Origin: Cudoniella acicularis
Taxonomy: Eukaryota; Ascomycota; Leotiomycetes; Helotiales; Helotiaceae
Length of the DNA: 64,000 bases
Assembly (NCBI GenBank): GCA_013054445.1
Contig: JAAMPI010000038.1
Coordinates: 21,380 to 85,379 of the forward strand
Direction of reading: 5' to 3'
Shown: positions 19,822 through 31,616 of the stretch, in pieces
Layout: each line of letters begins with the position of its first letter
Position numbering within the stretch: position 1 is the stretch's first letter
The notes under the pieces: generated by a model
What the model was told of the DNA's origin: nothing
The model's input: the letters and a program-made list of their open reading frames with translations, nothing else
Databases searched by the model: none
Translations under genes and position numbers: made by a program

Positions 19822-21628
19822 GTTGGCGGGCTGTAGCATGAATCAGTACGCTTCGCTCAGCTGTAAGTGGCGGGAAGACTACCTATCAGTTCCAGTGTGC
19901 AAAGAATCGTAATGTCTTCAAGGAATCAGTGTGTAAAATGATTTGATTTAATTTAATTAATAGCTATTAATTAAAATCAAATCAAGAAAAATTAATTAAA
20001 TTAATTATTAATCAAACTAACAATTAATTAATTAATATAGTCATACAATACGTATTTATAGAAAATGATGCAAAGTCCAATTAAGGTTTAAGGCTAGCGG
20101 AAGCTAAGCCCGTTATAGAAGGTGTATACGAGCGAAAGCTTCTAATTAGTCTGGCTAAGCCTTTTAGAAGGCTCGGATGGCGGCACGGGACGTTCGGCTA
20201 AGACGGACGCCACCGGGCCAACTATTCGGCAACTCTGGCATTCCAGAACTACCTTTACAAATCTATTTATTAAAATTATAAATAAAATATAAGAAATAAT
20301 CCTGAAATTCTAAATCATACTTTAAAATAATCAGTTCTTTATAATAGAAGGAAAAATCAAAATAATTCTAAAATTTATTAATTTTAGATATATAAGTATT
20401 GTTTTCCTTGATTATTATTATAGCTCTATAAAGGCACTAGGGGCCCTGACGTCACGTGGGGACGTATTTGCAAGAAGGTGCTATATTCTCGAAGAAACTA
20501 AGCTAAGGAGCGAAGAAGGAAGAGGTGGCCCTGAAGGGGCCTATATATATAGGAGGTGAGTGCTGCTAAGCGAGGGCACGTGATAAGGGGTCAGGGGCCG
20601 CGTCGTAGCCTCTTGTCGTATATAGCGCCACACTGTCTGAGTCTCCTTAGTCGTAGGACTATGTGTTAAACTAGGTCTATAACAGCTATAAGTTATTATT
20701 ATTCTAATGTGATGTGGTTCGCTTACCTGCNAGGGGGCGNCCGTCACGTGGCTTGGATCGTCGACGGATATCCGGAATGATGTCGGTAGTAAACCTCTGA
20801 CATCCAGGATCATAGTTCTAGGGCACTTGATACGTAGCACAGGATACTAGATAATGCTATTGATTTCTATTATTATTAGGCCTTGGCATCAGACCCCCCG
20901 GGGCCAGAGATTAGTTCTATACTAGATCTTTTTCTTCTTACACGTGACTTCTTTGCCTACTAACGCCTCCTTATCATAATAAGCTTAAAAAACGGCCCTA
21001 TTAATAGGCCTAAAGTATAAGTGTAATTCGGCCTTTAATATTAGATATTTTAAAGGTTAGTTATTAAATAATACTAGTTTAACGTAAAAGAGTAATAGTA
21101 GGTGACAGGGATTATAGGCCACTTAATAATATAGGCCGCTTACTGATTAAGTATATTATTAAATAGTTTTATTAATCTAATAAGATAATACCTTTTTAAT
21201 TAGGTCGTTAAGTTATGCTACTAGGCTCGATTAGGAAGTCGCATGCGATCTGTAGCGCTGTATAACTTAATTAATGTATATAAAGTTGTTGCTATTCTAA
21301 TCGTACCCCGATCGAGCCCCTAATGTTGCTGTGGCGGTGTCTGACCACGTGATCTACCAAACAGGCTGAAGTCTGTTTGCGCCGGTATCTAAATTTCATA
21401 GATTTTTTTTTGGATTTGATACCTGAAAAATTGGTATTCCCTGAGTGGATAAGGGTTTGCGGTCGTCGTCTTTGGTTCCGGAGCCATGACGCGGATTGCG
21501 GTCGCGAGAATGGCGCGTTGAAGGGGCTGAAGTTTGGGTTGCTAGGGTAACTGACTCTTGGTTATTAACTTGTTTATTCTTACCACAAACGCGACATCAC
21601 AGGCGATCCTTAAAAATTTCGACCCATC
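19822..21628. other. AT-rich, repeat-derived stretch
   Basis: No gene. 19940-20040 and 20270-20420 are nearly pure A/T (TTAATTAA words). 20440-20900 is GC-richer, has N bases at 20731-20740, CACGTG boxes and ends in TTGGCATCAGA near 20883, which could be an LTR followed by a primer site. 20980-21300 is AT-rich decayed sequence. The last 250 bases may be the promoter of the kinase gene. Confidence 0.4.
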
Positions 21629-22954
21629 ATGGCAACAGAAGCATCTTATGGAATTCCTCTTGCGCGAAAATATAAGCACACTCAAACCTTACGCCATACA
21701 GGAACTGCAAAATCGAACCAATATTACACTATTGTCGCCTCTCATGGAATTTCTATTGTGCGGCAATGCAAAACCACTCAACCCTTACGTTGTATAAGAA
21801 CTGCAAAATCGAGCCGATATTACAGTATTATCGATTCTCGTGGAAATATTATTGCGCGACAATACAGACCACTCAAACCTTATGTCGTACACGAACTACC
21901 ATCCAAATCGAGCCGACATCACACTATCGTTGGTATTCTAGGCAGTGGAGGGACAGGAAACGTATTTCTAGCTGTTCATGAGAAGAGATGGCAAGCCATC
22001 AAAGTGTTCAAAAAAGAATTCAAGGCCTGTCATCCGGACCCAAGAGGATACTTAATATGCCGTAGCTAACTGTTTAACAGGGTCGTGCCGAGTGTGACAT
22101 ACAACCAGGCCTGCGTCACCCGAACATCGTTGAATCCCACCGTGCCTTCATCTATGAGGACAAAACGCATGTCGTTTACGAGTTATGCGCCAGCGGCTCC
22201 TTGCGCGATTTGGTCCAGCAGGGTCCCGTTCCCGAAGGTGTGGCAAGCCGAATGTTTGTCCAACTGATGGGTGCAATCAAATACATGCACTCCAAAGGGG
22301 TAACGCATCGAGATCTCAAATTGGACAATATTCTGCTGGATGCGGCTGAGAATATCAAAATGGCAGACTTTAGTCATGCGGCATACACTCAGCAGAGTGA
22401 TTTCGCTCAAACAAGGTGCGGAACTCTCGGATACATGGCGCCAGAAATGTTTAGTTCTCAACCAAAAGGCCGTGAAGTGGACATCTGGAGTGCTGGGGTT
22501 GTCTTGTAAGCAGTTTGGAATCATTATGACCCTAGAGATGCCGCACTTACTAATACACTTCAGCTTTATCCTCCTACGAACATCAATGCCCTTTTTCGCA
22601 AGTGGCTGTGGAGCAAGTTGCTGTAAAGTGTCTGGTCGTTGTAAGAGTATCCCTGACAAGCACAACGAGGAGATTCGCGAGAAGATTTGTGCATACGATT
22701 ATCAATGGCCCGAGTCGTTTCCTATCGCAGCGAAGGGCTTGGTTGGAAGACTCCTCGTGGGTCCTAAGAGCCGCCCTACGCCCGATGACATCGTAAAGGA
22801 TCCCTTTTTTACCAGCCAGGAGCTTAGGGCGCAAAGTTTACATCGCGAGAACTGCCGGCTGGCAGGCGTTGGGAGAAGTGAGATAGGGGATTTCTTTCCT
22901 TGTGTTGGCACGAGGGAGCGACTATGCGGTAGCTTTTGGGCATCGTCGTTTTAA
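21629..22954 (+). CDS. Polo-like Ser/Thr kinase relative without polo boxes, altered DFG
   Basis: Exons 21629 to about 22028, 22081-22505 and 22564-22954. Residues 1-100 are three imperfect repeats of about 30 residues (see repeat entry). The kinase domain has a Gly loop GSGGTGNVF and the catalytic Lys in WQAIKVFKK. It continues with RHPNIV, HRDLKLDN, MADFSHA where DFG is expected, GTLGYMAPEMF and EVDIWSAGVV. The later KICAYDYQWPES and RLLVGPKSRPTPDDIV are polo-kinase-like. The C-terminal tail is short, so no polo box. The first intron is not clean: exon 2 needs phase 0, but the only nearby GT (22029) gives phase 1, implying a 1-nt error, an unusual GC donor or a frameshift. DFG to DFS could weaken magnesium binding, so this may be a pseudokinase. 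Confidence 0.6.
21641..21930 (+). repeat. Three diverged coding repeats of about 90 bp
   Basis: Units share the words TTGCGC/GTGCGG, ACTCAAACC/CTCAACCC, GCAAAATCGA and TATTACA-TATT. At protein level each contains R(K/Q)xK/R..PLR or KPY, then AKS..YYxIV. The last unit runs straight into the kinase Gly loop. Confidence 0.6.
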
Positions 22955-23804
22955 CACTGCCATTATTTTCGGAAGGTCGGTCGCATGGCAGGTGGCAGGC
23001 TAAGTCTTGCTATTTATAACTCTCCTTCCTTTCCATCTCCAGCTCTGCCGTGTATGAAATGAATAAGGGACGGTTAGTAAAATTATACACGTCTTTATAT
23101 TTAAGGAACCGATAATATCACGATCTACAGGGTGGAAGTGTACATACCTGCGCTGGCTAAGTAATTTTGAGCTAATCCTATTACGGAATAGCGTTGAACC
23201 TGGGAACGGCGCTAATCCACTTTGAGTCACGTGACGTATGTGCATTCAAACAGATCCCAACCCTAGAGAAAGATCAATTTGCTTGGTTGTGATATGACGG
23301 CATCAGCTATAGAACAGATAGGATCGGGTCGTTAACTCTAATAGGGAGGTAAATGCTGGTTGGCTTTGAATAGAAATTTAAGAGTAGATGACAGGAGATA
23401 ACAAGTTGCGGCTAGAGCGGTGGCCCTGGGATCGCAGGAGTAGGAATTGATCGTTTTGAGTTATAGTTCTTGCTATCTTTAACTTGTTAGTAGATCAATG
23501 GAAAGGGATAGCGGCTTTCGATGTCAGCCTTCTGCATATCGTCACAAATGGTATCCGTGAATTTCTGATCGATCACGTGGTTGCGAGACTTGCTATTGAG
23601 AGGCAGCTTGAATGGCACTTTTGTCCCTCACGTGAGTACGCTGTTATCCGTAAATCAAAGATCAACATAATAATTATATTCATTACTTCTAAACACCAAC
23701 TATAGCCTAACAAGCTGAAGTTTATCATATGCAAACTCAGGTGAGAAAAGCGGGAATCTTTAGTTACTTGCCTTCGGCGTAAAACTTCCCTAGCGAATAC
23801 TTAA
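22955..23804. other. No recognisable gene
   Basis: Only short frames without motifs. Several TCACGTG boxes (for example 23226-23232 and 23572-23578) are present, as in other repeat-rich parts of the window. Confidence 0.4.
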
Positions 23805-23834
23805 TTGACTCTTCTATTCCCCTACGAAAAGCCA

Positions 23835-24010
23835 GCAATGCCAAACGGCCTCCATATTGCACATCCAAACTTAGTCATGTCCCTGGACAGCTCCGGCAAC
23901 GCCGCTGCCAAGACACCGACTATCGATACATTCTGCGCGAGAGGTACCAGGTTCATAAATTTGTTTCGTGCAGGAACTCAATGCTCATGTCGCATGTCTA
24001 GGTGATACAT
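23835..24010 (+). pseudogene. Possible sulfatase fragment
   Basis: The frame contains HPNLVMSLDSSG, then KTPTIDTFCARGTRFINLF and CSCRMSR. This order resembles arylsulfatase N-termini (PN-(I/V)-(L/V) strand, TPNLD-LA-EG-RF, active-site C-x-P/S-x-R). The metal-binding Asp-Asp is not kept and the frame stops immediately after the active-site-like Cys. No downstream sulfatase sequence was found. Confidence 0.35.
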
Positions 24011-24774
24011 ATGTGCCATCGATCGCGGGACTGAGTTTGGCTCTCCTGACCCAGACCCTATGCTAATAAAGGTTATTCTGCATGGATTATGATGAACGAT
24101 GCAGTCACTAGAAAAGTGGCTGGAAAATCTTCCGGAGTGTCCTTATCAACAGCAGGCATGCACAGCCTCGGGAAGAATACTGGTAATGAGTTTTCTCAAA
24201 TAAAAAAAATCTCCAAAACGGGATAAAAGTCACTGCCATCGAATTATCCTTTTAGCAGAGGAAGTATCGCGATCCTATAATATTTTCCCACACCGCTGAC
24301 TGATGATGCGTCCGGTACTACCTCCTTCCGCATGTGGGATTCTTGGATGGAATGGATGTCAGAAATGGGATGGGAAATGGTGATGGTAAGGTTATGGATG
24401 GCCATGTTGATTTGATGGACGGATTGATGGGAGGAGGATATGATGGCTGTGAAAATTAGAGCTATAGAGTCAATTCGGAAGTGAGTTACCTGCCTATTGA
24501 ACAACCAAAATTTGCAAAATGGTGAGAGAAGACTACGTTACATCTATGCCGCGATTTTATAGGATTAGACAACTCCGCCAACTCGCAGTAAACAACAATT
24601 CGCAATAAACCACTTCCCAATAACTCAAAGCCCTCTCCAAAAGAGCCAGAAGGTATAATCCAATTATCCAATGCAATGCATTATATCCTGATTGCGCGAG
24701 TACTTCCCTCATAACAAAGTCTAAAATAGCCAACGACAAGACACAAAGTTTGGAGCTGACCAGAGCAGACCCAG

Positions 24775-25614
24775 CTAGTTGCTCCATGCACTGAATGATA
24801 CCCTTAAACAGAACCGAGATCTATGCGCAAGGTTTCGAAGATCATAAATCTCGATAGAGAGCAGGAAGGACGACAGAATGATCGAACCTCGACGCTTGTC
24901 AATTCCAAATGAAGACCGCGAAGAAATACCAGATGGTGACTAGAAACCCCCATTCAGCCAAGATTGCTGAATAGATTAAGATTCTTGAATAAAAAGACTG
25001 CCTACTCACGAGTACGCTTAGCTTAACCCAGAAGTTATCTTTGAAATCCTCCGGCAAAAGTGTCTGCACAGCTACCAGCACTGTTGAACTTCTCTACCGA
25101 CGCAAATCTATTCGATCGTGAAATCACTTACTAAAAATCATCGACTTCTAATCCTCACAATATCGGTTGCTAGCGCCGCGGCGAGATCTCTCTCCGCTCC
25201 AAACCCCAAAAGAGCGATCTCTAGGTCGTCTTCATCAAGCCGACATATGTCCTTTCCGATCCAAATAATGTTATAGATCCAAGCCATGTCTCTATCTCCA
25301 GTATCCTCGATACCACGGAGAAGAAGAGAGGCGATGATCCAAAGTTTGACAACATAGTTAGATGCGTCGCGGGTCGGGAAGAGAGTTTTTAAATCGTGGG
25401 CCGTCATAGGTTGAGTGGGAGGAGCATTGACGGCAATACGTTGTGACTTTGTCATGATGAAGTTTATGGTGCAGATTCTGCTTTCTATTTCTGGTGTGGG
25501 AGGCTCGGTGTCGGAAGATTCGGGAAGAAGCTGGTTGAAAGAGCGGTTGTAATTGTTTTGAAATATTATTCGTGAACTGGATCTCTGAGAAACCCAGATG
25601 TTGAAGTTAAGCAT
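24775..25614 (-). CDS. Hypothetical protein, uncertain exon structure
   Basis: The minus-strand frame 25614-25138 gives 158 residues starting MLNFNIWVSQ; an internal start MTKSQRIAVNAPP is a good alternative. It contains a helical acidic segment (CRLDEDDLEIALLGFGAERDLAAALA) and resembles no family I know. A possible second exon (about 25083-25014, LVAVQTLLPEDFKDNFWVKLSVL) ends at a GTGAGTAG donor, and a third (about 24945-24775) stays open to a TAG. The junction from the first exon is not resolved, so only the first block is moderately supported. Confidence 0.35.
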
Positions 25615-26913
25615 GGAGGTTTAACCCGAATTGGGAAGGAACAATAGCAATTTCTAGCGCAATTATTTTACGCCGCCTTCGTATACCCTGTTTCTGCTAT
25701 CGAAATCCCATTGAATGTCGCTTGGTCGCGCCTTCCACTCCCGTCTACTCGGCGCAATAGGGGCAGAATCCAGTTACCACTTTCGCCTTTTGACCTGACC
25801 TCAATCCGACACGTCATTGAAAACCCAATTCGACTTTGGCTGAAAACACCCTTCAAGTTTAAAAAAAGCAAACATAGACAAAAAGTCAACGCTTTCCACT
25901 ATTTTTTTGGGTTTGAGGAACAAAGTGTTTCGTGTTCGACCCTCCTCCCGGAGGGGAGCGACTAAACCCCCTAAATTCTCTATCTTGGGTATTCTCCTGT
26001 ACACGATCTAAGACTTAGAATTAAGTTGACAGGTATTTGATGCCTTAGTAGAGTTTGTATGTTGAAACCAGGAGGTTAGCCTTCTAAGTCCAACTCCTGC
26101 GAGCTTCTACGATAAACCAAGAATGTTGCTGAGCGACGAGCCTCACGAGAGACGTACTCGATTTGTCCATCGAACGGGAAGGCACATGAAATAAGAGACG
26201 AAAAATTTAGTCTGAAATTACAACGAAAATTTAACTTCCAAACCGAATGGGTTTTGGAACTATCGTGGCCTAATTAGGTCAATTAAGCGAACTGAAAAAG
26301 GGGCGAAGAGCAGACGCCACTCGAATAGTAATCCAACATTGCACGCTCAAGACTTGATGCACAGCACAAAACATAAATCGCATCAGAATACGATGATGAG
26401 GTAGCATTGCATCCTCGTGCTAAGGGGACTCGGGAGCAGTTCGGATTATCGCTAACTTGGAGAGTAGAAGCGCAAAGATTTTTTTGCTAAGGAATACGAA
26501 AGAGTACTTATGAAAACAGGACCGTGTTAATTGAGAACGTAAACTCGCAATCATGGTGATGAGTCGGACACAATTAGGGAAACGAGCCAAGCAATCAAGT
26601 TTAGCTGCTTCGATTGAAGTAGGGAAGAAAGAGTCATTTCAAGCTTTTATCATTAATCACTAGAACCAACATTCCACCTCGACCCCACCTGTCGAAGTAA
26701 TCCACAACCTGTCTGCTATCAAAGGGTTATAGATCTGCCGTCCATAGCCGTTTTCCGGACCAAACCCAATGTTCTATTAGAAGAATGGAGTAAGAAGAAA
26801 TCGGTATTGTAAAAAATTGATCGCCATGGTATAGCAGCAAATTGCGCGTTCATTCAAAACCCTCACCCAGCTGTTCCTAACCACTCAAATCCTATTACCA
26901 CATCATCTGTTGC
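25615..26913. other. Intergenic boundary between repeat-rich and gene-dense parts
   Basis: No gene. Open frames at 25668-26004 on both strands lack motifs. From about 26.9 kb on, gene density rises sharply and repeat debris and N bases disappear. Confidence 0.4.
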
Positions 26914-29900
26914 TCAAGGAGGAGTAGGTGTGATAGGTGTAATGTCCCTACTAGTCCTTCCATTTCCATTCTCCTTTTTGCTTAACAAACTCCTTCGGAA
27001 TGCACTCGCCTTTGGGCTATCAGTCGCCAACCCATTTTCGGCGGTGAGCACAAAGTTGCTCTTGATAACCACGTGGCCACTTCCAGCCCTGACTTGTTTT
27101 TCTTGTCCTGTACCCGATTCATCTACAAAGAAAAGTCCCTCTCCTAGATCGTCGTCACTACCAAAGGTATTGTGCCCTTTGACTTGGATTTGGAATTGGG
27201 TGTCTGCTGAGCATGAGCATTTAAAGCTTTCCTTTTTTTTCGTTGAAGAAGACAGTCCCCGTAGCTGACTTGATATGGTCTGTTTTATGGACAGTCTTCG
27301 CTTTGGATCCGATTTGCTTCATGTAAACCATAACGTTTGAAGATGGAGGATAACCGGAGGCCGACATGATTGTGAAATTTGCTGTACCAGTGGAGGGAAC
27401 GGGTGTACCACCGAATACAGCACTATGCATAGAGGATGCTCCAAAACTCTTTGATCTGTTATGTGACGGCTCTATTGCAGTCCCAGGAGGAGTGACTGGT
27501 GCCTCGATGGTAGGTGTTGTAATTGCGCCAGCTCGCTTTGGAAGGCCAAAACTGCCTCCAGCCGCGAATTGAGAATCCTCTGCTTTCATTTCCGCAACAG
27601 CAGCTGCATTTGCATTTGCTTCTTCTTCTTCCTTCTTCTTACTCTTGAAACCATGTCGGATAAAGGACGCGCCTTTGCCAACACCCGCAGCCGCAAAACC
27701 AACGCCCTTGATAGGAGCACCGGCAACCCCGGTAACAATCCTGCCTGGAGTAGCAAAAGTGCCAGAGAACGTCGAGGAACCTTGCCGAGAACGAGTAACA
27801 TAATCAGGCCGGAAAAGTAATCTTAATCGTACAGAGCCAGACTTCCCATCTAGCGCGAGATTGTATTCTTGTGCCTGAAAAGGGTCAAGCATTTCGAGAT
27901 TGATGGCTGCGGATCCCAAGAAATCTGCTTTCTCGCCAAAGTCCCAATCATAGACATTGCAAATGAATTTGGCACCAGTTCTTGAGGGAATGTCCACTTC
28001 GAAGAACTCATTCCATGCTGGCTGGAGTGTCTTCTTTTGAACCTTTGTCTTGAAAACGTCTTTACCATTAAGCTCAAACTTGCAATACGGATCACTGAAG
28101 CCGTTGCGATCTGCTGACGGGAGGTCTGAGCCGTCAAGGACATCGACACGGAGCTTGCCCATGTTGTTGATACTCTCACTTGGATCGAGTGTCATCTTCA
28201 CTGGAATATACTTCAAGCTGACCTTCACAGAACTGAATTTGCCTTCACTTGTCTTTCATCTTGAGGATAGTGGGGTTATTCTCAAGTTTGTTAGCGTAAG
28301 GATTAAAATTTTGAAGGCATCACTTACCAAGCATTGCTTAAGTGTATCGAGAGTGTTTCCAGTGAGCTTCGCAATTACGTGCTCCTTTTTCTCATCACCC
28401 TTGGAGTCTTTGTCACGAATGCGAAGAGTGATTTTAGAGAAGTCTAGCTCCCGAACGAAACAGTCTCCGATCTCATCAAGTGTTGTTGTCCGTTTGCGTA
28501 TTGTCGAGGATGTGTATGAGGGGAAGGCCATATCATCCATAATGACCTCCACATGAACATTGGTATAGTTGAGATCGACGTCAATGATCTTAAAAATGAT
28601 GAGGCCAGACTCGTACTTGACGAGTTCTTCTGGTGTAAGTCGGATCTTGGGCAATTTCTTCTCATCTTTGGTTTCTTCTTGCTCTTTTGCTCCTTCAGCA
28701 AGTGCCTTTGCGAGTGTACCGTCGACTGTCCCGTTGGGTGTGTTTGGTGTGGTTGGTGTAGCTGGTGTAGCTGGCGCTGCAATCGAATCTTTATCACCTG
28801 GCTGGCTTGACTCGACTGAAATGCGCCCTCTTTCAGAAGATATTTTTCTCGCAGCTGCCTCTTCTTCGTCTTCCGGATCCGCAATATTAAGAAGAGGGTA
28901 AAAGGCCGCCGTATAATTGAGAGTGCCCTTTGGTGTTCCCTTCCCATGCATTCGCAGACGCCCGCGTGCGGGTCTTTGGAATCATGGACGAGATACTCAC
29001 CATTTTCAGCCTGCTCGATGTAATCGGCCGCCGATACCTCTAGCAAACCCAGAGATCGGTCATTGTTGATGGTTTCTTGATCCATGACCTCGAGGGTCAA
29101 TCTTTCGCGAGTGCTGTGGACTGGCACATAGATCACCTCATCCCAGTCTGGGTCGAGGTTATTCTGGAATGTGACCGTGCGCCCCTTTTCGATGCCGGAT
29201 AGAAGAACACGTACATATGGATCTGACTTGCCCATAACCTCGAGATTTCGTAGGTCCCTCGCGTTCTTAAAATGAAATCTCATCACTCCAATCGGAGTGA
29301 CATACCCGCCTGATCCCGCAACAGCGCCCGACAAGGCCACAGGTTTCCACTGTAATGTCAATTTCGCGCGGCCGGTCTTTGCACCGACGAGATTGTACCA
29401 CTCCTGCCCTTTGTCCATCAACTGCAGCATGTCATCCAGCTTAATTTGATAAGTTCCCAGTATCGGGTCCGCACCGAGATCTCTGTCATCTTTGATTACA
29501 AGACCAAGTTTAGCCGTTTTGCGATCGGTGATGAGAACTTCCTTATGGCCGTTATCCCAGATGGGGTTATTGGTACGTTTCAGTTTTCTAGTAACATAGA
29601 TCTCTTTGTTGTTGAGCAGAAGAATTGCGTAGGGATTCAGTTGGCCAATCAGACTTTTAGTTCCATCAAGATCTTTGGCTTGCTCAATAGTGAAACGTGC
29701 GATGCCGGTGTTGGACTCCGGTGGGGGCTCCTTCTTGCCGTCCGGAAGAGTACGGCCCTCCAAAACAGGAAAGAAGCGTATATCTGAAGACAGAATACCT
29801 CGGGCTTTGCCATTTGACATGATCTCCAGTTGCTCATTCTCATACTCGGTGACTTCTTGAACTCTTTCCAAGGGGAAGCTGGCAGTTCCAAGTTCTTTGT

Positions 29901-31616
29901 CCTTGCGATAATCATTGTAATCAAAAATTGGCACTGTTAAAGTATCGTTGAACGATGTGACAATGACGTACTTTGTCTCGTTCCACCGTGGATTGGCGTT
30001 CTCCTTAACCGTTTTGGTTTGTGCAAGAGGAGCCCCTGCGTTGAAGGACACAATCGCATAAGGATCTAAGGTTCCAGCAAATTTGTCGGGGTTCTTTAGT
30101 CCTTGAGCTCCATGAAGAGTAACAGCCATGACTCCGATTGCCTGGTCCACTGGCGATCCAGAAAGCATCTTGGCCACCTCGATCGGGAATACATTGGGCG
30201 TGTACATGATGGGACCGATGTTGGCATGGATCTGCTCCAAAATGAAAGATTCCAGACCAGGAATAAAATTGATGTCAAAACCGAGAGTCTCCCCTCCAAG
30301 TGGTTTGCACACGTAGTCAATTGTCGGCGGCTTCAAAAAACAGATCTCTATCTTTTCGACGTGGGGGTAAGGAATTTGTAGCTTGATTTTGACTCGCATG
30401 AGACCGGAGAAGGACATGTCCTCCACAATCACATCTAGTCCCTTGCTGATCATTGCCTTGCCGATTCGGATCTCAAGAACAACTTTTGGGTTTACCTTAT
30501 TCTTGATCTGACGAGAAGTCATATCGGTGATATCAGTTGGTGTGAAACTGAATTCCCAATCCATGAGCACGGTATCGTCCTCGGCTTTTGGGTAGGTCCT
30601 GACACATTCCATACGAGGAGGTTTTGTCCCAAGCGTAAATGTTTTTTAAGCGGAGACTGTCTAAGAAAGCGGGTGTAGAGGTGCTAAGGACTTGATCGAC
30701 GGAATTGATGATGGTTTCCGATAGGACTGGCTGGAAAATCGGCCAAAACTTTACTAGAAAACTGTTCATCCATTCTAAACTCTCGGTGTCGGTATCGAGC
30801 TTGGCTTTAGCCAGCTCACGGTTGACGTCGTCTCGGAAGTTTCGTCGTACTCGACGGATCGATGTTCGATAGTATGTTCCGCATATTGCCATAATTATGA
30901 AGACCCAGGCGAGCCCTCCCCCTAAAGTTGCTACAAGCCACGACGAAAGGCACGCAAATATTATGACTGCTGTGTTATGATACCAATCTGCGAGAGGTTA
31001 ATTAGAAGATCCAGAAATTTAGGTAAGCTCTACTTACCCCCAAAGAACTTATCATCTAGCTTCCCCTCCACCCAAGTCTGATGATCGGCGGGATTGACTT
31101 CCTCTATAGACTCGCCAGAAGAGCCATCTCCGAACCTTGGCGCCCAACCGCTGCGTTCGACCCATCGATCATAATCATCAGGTTCGAGACTAATTGCTCC
31201 ATTTGCATGTGCTTTCCCATTGGTATCTTTCGAGGCATTGGTCGGAGCAAGAGCGCCCGCGGTGGAAGGAGGAGGGAGATCGTAAGCCCCAGGCTTGCCA
31301 TCATCTATATCCGTTGGTACTGCGACTCCTTTCGACTTCGGTTCGCGGTGGAACCCCTCTGGCACACGCTACAAGAACAGAGAGTTTAGTATAATTACGC
31401 GGATGGGTGACTGAACCAACTTACGGCCTTTGCTTGGGCGGCCTTTTCCTCAGGACTCGCATCTGGATTGAAGGTAAATGCTGCCACACCAGCTTTATGG
31501 CTTTCAGTAACAATCTTCCTCTGCGCGTCGTCGGCCGTGACGGAGGATTTTGGGTCTTGAGCAGCTTCCACAACACCTTGAGCCTTCAGCTCGCCAGCTT
31601 GCGAGTTTAGGGACAT
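26914..31616 (-). CDS. Tricalbin-like SMP/C2-domain ER-plasma membrane tether
   Basis: Exons 31616-31425, 31368-31038, 30987-28328 and 28280-26914, about 1500 residues. In order: a disordered N-terminus; a hydrophobic hairpin (VIIFACLSSWLVATLGGG); an SMP lipid-transfer domain (LEWMNSFLVKFWPIFQPVLS onward); then C2 domains at GVMAVTLHGAQGLKNPDKF, GIARFTIEQAKDLDGTKS, GVMRFHFKNARDLRNLEV, a degenerate one near SGLIIFKIIDVDLNYT, and GKLRVDVLDGSDLPSADRN. Tricalbins tether cortical ER to the plasma membrane and move lipids. The frame is broken by single bases at four places: near 30645 (A6 run), near 28965, near 28247, and at 27233-27240 (A8 run). Each time the family sequence resumes in another frame, and no nonsense substitutions occur. 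Homopolymer errors in the assembly are likely for at least two; a young pseudogene is the alternative. Confidence 0.85.

Noticed and set aside
27586..30381. Many 60-110 residue plus-strand frames inside tricalbin
   Set aside because: They are antisense shadows of a well-identified coding sequence.
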